35,186 bases of DNA from Mycolicibacter icosiumassiliensis (GTDB lineage Bacteria > Actinomycetota > Actinomycetes > Mycobacteriales > Mycobacteriaceae). The stretch covers positions 419,147 to 454,332 of the forward strand of contig NZ_LT546170.1 of NCBI RefSeq assembly GCF_900078685.2, in the 5' to 3' direction. Made by a program: the position numbers and the translations under genes. The notes beneath the pieces were generated by a model. It was not told the DNA's origin and ran no database searches. It worked only from the letters and a program-made list of their open reading frames with translations. Of the stretch, positions 30,044 to 35,186 are shown piece after piece (the stretch's first letter is position 1; the number at the start of each line of letters is the position of its first letter).

Positions 30044-30059
30044 GATCTCCCGAGAGATC
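30044..30059. terminator. Small hairpin downstream of tRNA-Arg
   Basis: GATCTC (30044-30049) and GAGATC (30054-30059) form a 6-bp stem with a 4-nt loop, 6 nt past the 3' end of tRNA-Arg on the minus strand. On that strand a T-rich run comes before the stem, not after, so terminator function is only possible. Confidence 0.3.
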
Positions 30060-30065
30060 ACAAAG

Positions 30066-30138
30066 TGCGCCCGAAGGGATTCGAACCCCCAACCTTCTGA
30101 TCCGTAGTCAGATGCTCTATCCGTTGAGCTACGGGCGC
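30066..30138 (-). tRNA. tRNA-Arg (anticodon ACG)
   Basis: On the minus strand GCGCCCG at the 5' end pairs with CGGGCGC at the 3' end. The D arm is AGCTCAACGGATAGAGC, the anticodon stem-loop CTGACTACGGATCAG exposes ACG, and the T arm is GGGGGTTCGAATCCC. A34 of this tRNA is the substrate of TadA, encoded in the same window. CCA is not encoded. Confidence 0.95.
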
Positions 30139-30175
30139 CTGTCTTCAGTTGTCGGTCGAGCAAGCCCGGCCGTTG

Positions 30176-30264
30176 CGGAGGCGAGAGGATTTGAACCTCC
30201 GGTCCCCCGTAAAGGGGACAACTCATTAGCAGTGAGTCCCATTCGGCCGCTCTGGCACGCCTCC
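30176..30264 (-). tRNA. tRNA-Ser (anticodon GCT)
   Basis: On the minus strand GGAGGCG pairs with CGCCTCC. The anticodon loop is in ACTCACTGCTAATGAGT, exposing GCT, which reads AGU/AGC. A long variable arm (GTCCCCTTTACGGGGGAC) marks class II. It lies 37 nt upstream of tRNA-Arg(ACG) on the same strand, probably one transcript; TACCCT at 30285-30280 (minus) is a possible -10. Confidence 0.95.
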
Positions 30265-30300
30265 CGAACTCGTTGAGGGTACCGGATCACTCCCCCAGTT

Positions 30301-30440
30301 CTGAAACCGCGGGGTCGATGCGGCGGCCCCAGCTTCACCTCTCCTCCGTCGAGCCTCGCTGAACCGCCGGGTCGATGCGGCGGCCCCAGCTTCACCTCTC
30401 CTCCGTCGAGCCTCGCTGAACCGCCGGGGTCGATGCCGCC
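30301..30440. repeat. 57-bp tandem repeat, about 2.3 copies (MIRU/VNTR-like)
   Basis: Two identical 57-bp units occupy 30314-30370 and 30371-30427. They are followed, after one extra G, by the first bases of a third (30429-30440) and preceded by a diverged end of another (30301-30313). It lies between tRNA-Ser and the aminotransferase promoter. The unit length, a multiple of three, is in the range of mycobacterial interspersed repeats. No gene covers it. Confidence 0.85.
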
Positions 30441-30451
30441 AGCGGCCCACA

Positions 30452-30457
30452 TATGCT
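30452..30457 (+). promoter_or_regulatory. -10 box TATGCT, leaderless start for the HisC2-like gene
   Basis: TATGCT is followed by 7 nt and the GTG at 30465. It sits directly after the tandem repeat, so repeat copy number could change the upstream promoter context. Confidence 0.5.
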
Positions 30458-30464
30458 GTGGTCC

Positions 30465-31511
30465 GTGACCGCCAGACTGCGCCCCGAGATCGCCGCGCTG
30501 CCGGCCTACGTCGAGGGTAAGACGGTCCCCGGATCGATCAAGCTCGCCAGCAACGAGACAGTGTTCCCCCCGTTGCCCAGTGTGGCCAAAGCCGTCGAAG
30601 CCGCCCTGGCCAGCACCAACCGCTACCCGGACAACGGCTACGCCGCGCTGCGCGCCCGGCTGGCCGAGCATGTCGGATTCGGCCGGGAGCACGTGGCGGC
30701 CGGTTGCGGATCGGTGAGCCTGTGCCAACAGCTCATCCAGATCAGTGCTGGCGCCGGCGACGAGGTGATGTTCGGCTGGCGCAGCTTCGAGATCTATCCG
30801 CTGCAGGTACGCACCGCCGGCGCCGTGCCGGTGCAGGTGCCGCTGCGCGCGCACACCTACGACCTTGACGCGATGCTGGCCGCCATCACCGAGCACACCC
30901 GGCTGATCTTCGTCTGCAACCCGAACAATCCGACGTCCACTGTCGTCGACCCCGACGCACTGGAGCGGTTCGTCGCCGCGGTGCCACCGCACATCCTGAT
31001 CGCCATCGACGAGGCGTATGTGGAGTACATCCGCGACGGCCTGCTCCCCGACAGCCTGGGACTGGTCCGACGCCACCGGAATGTGGTTGTGCTGCGCACG
31101 TTTTCGAAAGCCTACGGGCTGGCCGGCCTGCGCCTGGGTTACGCGATCGGCGATCCAGAGATCATCACCGCGCTGGGCAAGGTCTACGTGCCGTTCACGG
31201 TGTCCAGCGTGGCGCAGGTCGCCGGGATCGCCTCACTGGACGCCGCCGAGGAGCTGATGGCCCGCACCGACGCGGTGGTCGCCGAGCGGGCCCGGGTCAG
31301 CGCTGCACTGCGGGAAGCCGGGTTTGAGCTGCCTGGTTCGCAGTCCAACTTTGTGTGGCTGCCGCTGGCCGAGCGCACCGCCGACTTCGTCGCCGCTGCC
31401 GCGGCGGCCCGCCTTGTCGTCCGCCCCTACGGCCAGGACGGAGTCCGGGTGACCATCGGCGCGCCGGAGGAGAACGACGCGCTGTTACGGTTCGCACAGA
31501 CGTACCGCTGA
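30465..31511 (+). CDS. hisC2: Histidinol-phosphate/aromatic amino acid aminotransferase (HisC2/PatA-like), 348 aa
   Basis: PLP enzyme of fold type I that transaminates aromatic 2-oxo acids or histidinol phosphate. Visible are KLASNETVFPPLP at the N-terminus, GCGSVSLCQQLI for the cofactor phosphate, VCNPNNPTSTV, the aspartate in IAIDEAYVEY, and the PLP lysine K215 in LRTFSKAYGLAGLRLGYAIG. The C-terminal arginine region is VRPYGQDGVRVTIG. Length is normal. It corresponds by order to Rv3772, from memory. An ATG at 30453 is in frame but would place the -10 box inside the gene; the GTG at 30465 is preferred. Two small genes follow at 12 and 4 nt. Confidence 0.88.
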   Translation: MTARLRPEIAALPAYVEGKTVPGSIKLASNETVFPPLPSVAKAVEAALASTNRYPDNGYAALRARLAEHVGFGREHVAAGCGSVSLCQQLIQISAGAGDEVMFGWRSFEIYPLQVRTAGAVPVQVPLRAHTYDLDAMLAAITEHTRLIFVCNPNNPTSTVVDPDALERFVAAVPPHILIAIDEAYVEYIRDGLLPDSLGLVRRHRNVVVLRTFSKAYGLAGLRLGYAIGDPEIITALGKVYVPFTVSSVAQVAGIASLDAAEELMARTDAVVAERARVSAALREAGFELPGSQSNFVWLPLAERTADFVAAAAAARLVVRPYGQDGVRVTIGAPEENDALLRFAQTYR

Positions 31512-31523
31512 GGAGGAACTGAC

Positions 31524-31937
31524 ATGCACGCGACCGCGACTGCCACCGTCGCCGCATCCGCGGCTCAGGTGTGGGCGGTGCTCTCCGACTACGAGGGCAT
31601 GTCCGGCTGGGCCCCCGGACTCAAGATCACTGTGATCCGGCCGGGAACTCCCGAACCCAACGGTGTCGGCGCCCAGCGCCGCATCCAGGCAGTGCCCGGC
31701 ATGGCGCCGCTGGTGGAGGAGATCATCGCGTTCGAGCCGGATCAGCGGCTGAGCTACCGGGGCGTCTCGGGCATCCCCTTCCGCAACTACGTCGGCAATG
31801 TGGCCCTGCGGCCGACGGGCTCCGGCACGGAGATCAGCTACACCGTCAGCGCCGACAACCGCCTGCCCGGGGTTGCCGCGGTGTTGGCGCACGGACTGCT
31901 GTTCGGCCTCAAGCGGGCCGTGAACAAAGCCGACTGA
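31524..31937 (+). CDS. SRPBCC (polyketide-cyclase/START-like) protein, 137 aa
   Basis: Helix-grip lipid- or ligand-binding fold. It starts with ATATVAASAAQVWAVLSDYE, the usual first strand and helix, continues GMSGWAPGLKITVIRPG and VEEIIAFEPDQRLSYRGVSG, and ends with the long C-terminal helix ADNRLPGVAAVLAHGLLFGL before KRAVNKAD. No signal peptide. GAGGAGG lies about 7 nt before the ATG, 12 nt after the aminotransferase stop. The ligand is unknown. With the DUF4334 gene it forms a likely three-gene transcript. Confidence 0.85.
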   Translation: MHATATATVAASAAQVWAVLSDYEGMSGWAPGLKITVIRPGTPEPNGVGAQRRIQAVPGMAPLVEEIIAFEPDQRLSYRGVSGIPFRNYVGNVALRPTGSGTEISYTVSADNRLPGVAAVLAHGLLFGLKRAVNKAD

Positions 31938-31941
31938 AGCG

Positions 31942-32421
31942 ATGACCGCCGTGAATGACGAGCTGGCCCGCACCACGTTCAACGCGCTCAAGGAGCGCAC
32001 CGGACCGATCCCCGACGCCGAACTCGACGAGTTCTGGGCGACGCTGCCGCCGGCCACCGTCGAGCAGATGATCGGCGAGTGGAGCGGCGGGGAATTCATC
32101 ACCGGCCACAAGATGAATGGCCTGCTGGAGAAGGCCCGCTGGTTCGGCAAGACGTTCAACTCGATCACCGACGTACAGCCGCTGGTGTGCCTAGACGAGG
32201 ACGGCAACAAGTTCTCCAACGTCAAGCTCGGTAAGGGCGAGGCGAGCCTGTGGGCCGAGGAGTTCCGCGGCGAGGTGGTGGCGACCATGGTCTACGACGG
32301 TCAGCCCACCCACGACCACTTCAAGCGGGTCGATGACCACACCGTGCTGGGCATCATGAACGGCAAGGCGGGAGTCCTGGATAACGGCCGGTACTTCTAC
32401 TTCTATCTCGAGCGGGTGTAG
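31942..32421 (+). CDS. DUF4334 / GXWXG-domain protein, 159 aa
   Basis: Two small domains known together from databases: an N-terminal GXWXG domain with MIGEWSGGEFITGH, and a C-terminal DUF4334 domain with WFGKTFNSITDVQPLVC, ATMVYDGQPTHDHFKRVDD and VLGIMNGKAG, ending YFYFYLERV. Its function is unknown; the barrel-like pattern suggests a lipocalin-type binder, which is inference. The ATG at 31942 follows the SRPBCC stop by 4 nt. It converges on the TerC gene, with a 9-nt gap and a hairpin across both stops. Confidence 0.85.
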   Translation: MTAVNDELARTTFNALKERTGPIPDAELDEFWATLPPATVEQMIGEWSGGEFITGHKMNGLLEKARWFGKTFNSITDVQPLVCLDEDGNKFSNVKLGKGEASLWAEEFRGEVVATMVYDGQPTHDHFKRVDDHTVLGIMNGKAGVLDNGRYFYFYLERV

Positions 32422-32438
32422 CCGCTGCGATCAGCGGC
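32421..32438. terminator. Hairpin spanning convergent stops of the DUF4334 and TerC genes
   Basis: GCCGCTG (32421-32427) pairs with CAGCGGC (32432-32438) across a CGAT loop. It begins at the last base of one stop codon and covers the other (32431-32433). No T-tract on either side, but the position suits a bidirectional terminator. Confidence 0.5.
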
Positions 32439-33417
32439 GCAACACAAGCTCGGGCTCGGTCTCGCTCCGGGTAGCGTCCCGTGCTTCCCGGCGGTGGCGC
32501 AGCGAGGCGATGACGGTGGCCGTGAGCACGCCGACGATCACCAGCAGCGACGGTCCGGTGCCGATCTCGATGCCGCCGGCGCCCTGTTCGTGCATCGCGT
32601 GCATGATCAGCTTGACGCCGATGAACCCGAGGATCACCGCCAGTCCGTAGGACAGGTACACCAGCCGGTCGAGCAGGCCGTCGATCAGGAAGTAGAGCTG
32701 CCGCAGGCCCAGCAGGGAGAAGGCCGTCGCGGTGAACACGAGATAGCTGTTCTGGGTCAGGCCGAAGATCGCCGGGATCGAGTCGAGCGCGAAGAGCACG
32801 TCGGTACCAGCGATCGCCAGCATCACCAACACCATCGGGGTGATCGCCCAGCGCCCGTCAATGCGGCTGAACAGCCGGTCGCCGTCATAACGCTCGGTGG
32901 TGTGCACCACCTTCTTCACCAGCCCGACGATGACATCGGGGGCTCGGTGCGACACCTCTGCGCTGCCCGACCTGAGCATGCTGCCCGCCGCCAGCAGCAG
33001 GAGCAGGCCGAAGAAATAGAAAACCCAGGAGAAACGGTTGATCAGCGCGGAGCCGAGCAAGATGAAGCCGGTCCGCGCGGCCAACGCCATGACGATCCCG
33101 AACAGCAGGACCTTCTGCTGGTCAGCGCGCGGCACTCGGAAGCTGGCCATGATGATCAGGAACACGAACAGGTTGTCGACCGAGAGCGCCTTCTCGGTGA
33201 CGTAGCCGGCGACGTACTCCGAGCCCAGGTCAGCTCCACCGAAGACAACCACGCCGACCCCGAAGAGCACGGCGACGCCGATGTAGCCGGCGGACCAGAG
33301 CGCGGATTCCTTCAGCGTCGGAATGTGCGCCTTGCGGACATGCATAAAGAAGTCGAACGCCAGGAGCCCTAGTAGGCCGACGATCGTCAATGCCCATAAC
33401 CATCCGGCAATGTCCAT
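32431..33417 (-). CDS. TerC family membrane protein (Alx-like), 328 aa
   Basis: Multi-span inner-membrane protein of the TerC family, linked in other bacteria to manganese export and metal loading of secreted proteins. The two diagnostic acidic motifs are present: GYVTEKALSVDNLFVFLII (E75, D81) and TDVLFALDSIPAIFGLTQ, along with LGLRQLYFLIDGLLDRLVYL near the C-terminus and FIGVKLIMHAMHE. About eight to nine hydrophobic spans; length is that of Alx-type proteins. The ATG at 33417 is preceded by GGATGG; TAGCGT lies 9 nt upstream. I looked for a yybP-ykoY-like manganese riboswitch and saw none in the 139-nt gap. Confidence 0.88.
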   Translation of the reverse strand: MDIAGWLWALTIVGLLGLLAFDFFMHVRKAHIPTLKESALWSAGYIGVAVLFGVGVVVFGGADLGSEYVAGYVTEKALSVDNLFVFLIIMASFRVPRADQQKVLLFGIVMALAARTGFILLGSALINRFSWVFYFFGLLLLLAAGSMLRSGSAEVSHRAPDVIVGLVKKVVHTTERYDGDRLFSRIDGRWAITPMVLVMLAIAGTDVLFALDSIPAIFGLTQNSYLVFTATAFSLLGLRQLYFLIDGLLDRLVYLSYGLAVILGFIGVKLIMHAMHEQGAGGIEIGTGPSLLVIVGVLTATVIASLRHRREARDATRSETEPELVLRR

Positions 33418-33543
33418 TTGCCATCCACGCTAGGCACCTTGAACGACGCTGGATTGGCCAGCAGGTTGCGAGGTTATGACCGTCCGGTGAAAGCGATCAG
33501 CGCCCGCCCCAGCACCGCCCACGCGGAGGCCAGGACCCCACGC

Positions 33544-33549
33544 TACGGT
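33544..33549 (+). promoter_or_regulatory. -10 box TACGGT, leaderless start for the EchA21-like operon
   Basis: TACGGT is followed by 7 nt and the ATG at 33557. GGAG is present, but only 2 nt from the ATG, too close to be a ribosome site. Confidence 0.5.
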
Positions 33550-33556
33550 CTGGAGT

Positions 33557-34381
33557 ATGGCCGAGACCTATGAATCCGTCACCGTCGAGATCAAAGACCA
33601 CGTCGCCCAGGTCACGCTGATCGGGCCCGGTAAGGGCAACGCGATGGGCCCGGCGTTCTGGGCGGAGCTCCCGGAGGTGTTCGCCGCGCTGGACGCCGAC
33701 CGCGACGTGCGGGCGATCGTTTTGACCGGCTCAGGCAAGAATTTCAGCTACGGGCTGGACGTGGCCGCGATGGGCGGCACGATGGCGCCGGTGTTGGCCG
33801 AGGGCGCCCAGGCCCGCCCGCGTGCGGAGTTCCACGCCGAGATACTGCGGATGCAGAAGGCCACTAACGCCGTCGCCGACTGCCGCACCCCGACCATCGC
33901 GGCGATCCACGGCTGGTGCATCGGCGGCGGGGTGGACCTGATCGCGGCGGTCGACATCCGCTACGCCTCGGCCGACGCCAAGTTCAGCGTGCGCGAAGTC
34001 AAGCTGGCCATCGTCGCCGACATGGGCAGCCTGGCCCGGCTGCCGCTGATCCTGTCCGACGGCCACCTGCGTGAGCTGGCGCTGACCGGCCGCGACATCG
34101 ACGCCGCCCGCGCCGAGAAGATCAGCCTGGTCAACGACGTCTTCCCCGACGCCGAGGCCTGCCTGGCCGCCGCACACGCCACCGCCGCCGAGATCGCGGC
34201 CAACCCGCCGCTGACCGTCTCGGGCGTCAAGGACGTGCTGGATCAGCAGCGCGTCGATGCGGTGTCGGCCAGCCTGCGCTACGTCGCCACCTGGAACGCG
34301 GCGTTCTTGGCGTCCAAGGACCTGGTCGAGGGCATCGGCGCGATGATGGGCAAACGCAAGCCCGAGTTCACCGGCGAGTGA
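33557..34381 (+). CDS. echA21: Enoyl-CoA hydratase/isomerase (EchA21-like), probable dienoyl-CoA isomerase, 274 aa
   Basis: Crotonase-fold enzyme. Oxyanion-hole segments are KNFSYGLDVAAM and IHGWCIGGGVDLIAAVDIRY. The usual hydratase glutamate pair is not arranged as in enoyl-CoA hydratase; instead D127, E147 and D155 occur in GGVDL, VREVKLAIVAD and the following MGSLARLP. This is the acid trio I recall for rat delta3,5-delta2,4-dienoyl-CoA isomerase (D176, E196, D204), with identical spacing of 20 and 8. So it probably moves double bonds during breakdown of odd-position unsaturated fatty acids. Order matches Rv3774. Its stop overlaps the SMR start by one base, so the genes are coupled. Confidence 0.87.
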   Translation: MAETYESVTVEIKDHVAQVTLIGPGKGNAMGPAFWAELPEVFAALDADRDVRAIVLTGSGKNFSYGLDVAAMGGTMAPVLAEGAQARPRAEFHAEILRMQKATNAVADCRTPTIAAIHGWCIGGGVDLIAAVDIRYASADAKFSVREVKLAIVADMGSLARLPLILSDGHLRELALTGRDIDAARAEKISLVNDVFPDAEACLAAAHATAAEIAANPPLTVSGVKDVLDQQRVDAVSASLRYVATWNAAFLASKDLVEGIGAMMGKRKPEFTGE

Positions 34382-34704
34382 TGGCCTGGATCCTGCTGTT
34401 CGGGGCGATCGGTTTCGAGGTCGCCGGAACGCTGTCGATGCGCGCCTCCGACGGCTTCGCCCGCTGGCAGTGGGTGATCCCGGTGGCCATCGGCTATGTG
34501 GTGTCCTTCGCGTTGCTGGCGATGGTGCTCAAGCGCGGCATTCCGGTCGGGGTGGCCTACGGGGTGTGGTCGGGTGTCGGGGTGGCGTTGACCGCGGTGC
34601 TGGCCCGGTTCTTGTTCAACGATCCATTCACACCGGCGATGGCCGGTGGCGTGGTGCTGATCGGCGCCGGGGTCTATCTGATGGAGATGGGCGCGCACGC
34701 GTGA
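34381..34704 (+). CDS. Small multidrug resistance (SMR) family transporter, 107 aa
   Basis: Four-span proton-coupled exporter of the EmrE/Mmr type that works as a dimer. The essential membrane glutamate is E13 in GAIGFEVAGT, matching E14 of EmrE. Span 3 carries the GVAYGVWSGVG motif, and the final span is AGGVVLIGAGVYLMEMG. Length is exactly that of SMR proteins. The ATG at 34381 shares its A with the isomerase stop (TGATG); a GTG at 34378 is an alternative. Quaternary-ammonium or guanidinium-type substrates are usual, yet it is embedded in an acyl-CoA operon, which may be incidental. Confidence 0.9.
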   Translation: MAWILLFGAIGFEVAGTLSMRASDGFARWQWVIPVAIGYVVSFALLAMVLKRGIPVGVAYGVWSGVGVALTAVLARFLFNDPFTPAMAGGVVLIGAGVYLMEMGAHA

Positions 34705-35186
34705 GCGACGACGTTCCGCACCGCCAACCGGCGCTGGCCGACATCATCGCCACCCTCGACGTCGACCGCGTCGACGAAGAACATTTCGTGGCCACCCAGT
34801 TGGACAACCGAATCCACCACATCGTCGGCGGGCATATCGCCGGCCAGGCGCTGGTCGCGGCCAGCCGCACCGCGCCGGATCGGGTCCCGCACAGCATGCA
34901 CGTCTATTACGTGCGGGCCGGGGACGCCCGCCGCCCGGTGGACCTACATGTGGAGGTGGCCCGCGACGGCGGCACGCTGTCGACGCGACAGGTCACCGCC
35001 CGCCAAGACGGCCAGATCTTGCTGGAAGTGCTGTCCTCCTTCACCACGGCGGTCGACGCACCCGAATACCAGCAGCCGATACCCGATGTCCCCGACCCGG
35101 AGTCGCTGCCCACGTCGCAGGATCAGCACGCCGCCTACGCCGACGAGCTCGGCGGTTACTGGGGGCAGCCGCACCCGTTCGATGTG
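34701..35186 (+). CDS. tesB: Acyl-CoA thioesterase II (TesB-like), 5' part, 162 residues visible
   Basis: Hot-dog-fold thioesterase that hydrolyses acyl-CoA to free acid and CoA. The first hot-dog repeat is visible: HIVGGHIAGQALVAASRTAP, then PHSMHVYYVRAGDARRPVDL and TARQDGQILLEVLSSF, all typical TesB motifs. The frame stays open to the window edge; the second repeat with the catalytic Asp-Thr-Gln set is missing from view. The GTG at 34701 overlaps the SMR stop by 4 bp. With the dienoyl-CoA isomerase two genes upstream it suggests acyl-CoA turnover. Confidence 0.88.
   Translation, partial: MSDDVPHRQPALADIIATLDVDRVDEEHFVATQLDNRIHHIVGGHIAGQALVAASRTAPDRVPHSMHVYYVRAGDARRPVDLHVEVARDGGTLSTRQVTARQDGQILLEVLSSFTTAVDAPEYQQPIPDVPDPESLPTSQDQHAAYADELGGYWGQPHPFDV

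Noticed and set aside
29697..30092. Minus-strand frame of 131 codons covering the transposase relic and part of tRNA-Arg
   Set aside because: It runs through a tRNA gene, and its start MGVRIPSGALC is the common spurious translation of tRNA sequence.
30301..30440. 57-bp repeat as a short CRISPR array
   Set aside because: Units abut directly with no spacers; it is a tandem repeat.
33418..33556. Manganese riboswitch (yybP-ykoY) before the TerC gene
   Set aside because: No conserved paired elements could be seen in the short gap.

Overview
This is high-GC mycobacterial chromosome. Evidence includes two IdeR-type iron boxes, a PGRS-like secreted protein, FadD/FAAL, WS/DGAT and TyrA genes of mycobacterial type, a TcrXY-like two-component pair, and many starts preceded by a TANNNT -10 box only 6-7 nt from the start codon (leaderless mRNAs). 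From memory, much of the gene order follows the M. tuberculosis Rv3717-Rv3774 region (Ami1, TadA and partner, TyrA, Rv3755c, LapA-type protein, alkyl sulfatase, TcrXY, HisC2, EchA21), with local insertions and losses. I cannot name the species.

Layout. 1-5046 (minus): a truncated PGRS-like secreted protein and two tandem giant porin-like repeat proteins (about 845 and 746 aa) with two distinct internal repeat periods, 32 and 27 residues. 5047-5554: an AT-rich inverted repeat, a frameshifted haloalkane dehalogenase relic, and a CsoR-type palindrome. 5555-6118: DUF302 protein and a 44-aa cysteine-rich protein. 6160-9839: fatty-acyl-AMP ligase, Nudix hydrolase, WS/DGAT acyltransferase. 9890-12718: Ami1-like amidase, zinc-peptidase lipoprotein and DUF4333 protein. 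12754-13938: formate/nitrite transporter with operator-like inverted repeat, a strong hairpin, tRNA-Ser(CGA). 13968-17591: TadA, TadA-associated protein, TyrA, glycolipid-binding protein, LapA-like protein, histidine phosphatase. 17626-22651: alkyl sulfatase, two tiny proline-rich/charged ORFs, TcrXY, NTF2-like protein. 22698-24967: APH-type kinase and M20 amidohydrolase. 25035-27599: a small HTH regulator followed by three tandem paralogous 7-TM proteins. 27679-29643: FprA-like ferredoxin reductase and a BlaI-type regulator, each with an iron box upstream. 29693-30440: IS256-type transposase relic, tRNA-Arg(ACG), tRNA-Ser(GCT), 57-bp tandem repeat. 30465-32421: HisC2-like aminotransferase, SRPBCC protein, DUF4334 protein. 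32431-35186: TerC protein, then isomerase, SMR transporter and a truncated TesB thioesterase.

How the genes fit together. Most of the window is envelope and lipid metabolism: acyl activation (FAAL), acyl transfer (WS/DGAT), acyl-CoA isomerisation and thioester hydrolysis, alkyl-sulfate hydrolysis, peptidoglycan cleavage and surface proteins. The least explained modules are the HTH plus triple 7-TM operon, the tandem repeat-protein pair, and the two-iron-box BlaI/FprA locus. All product names rest on motif recognition by eye; no database search was run.
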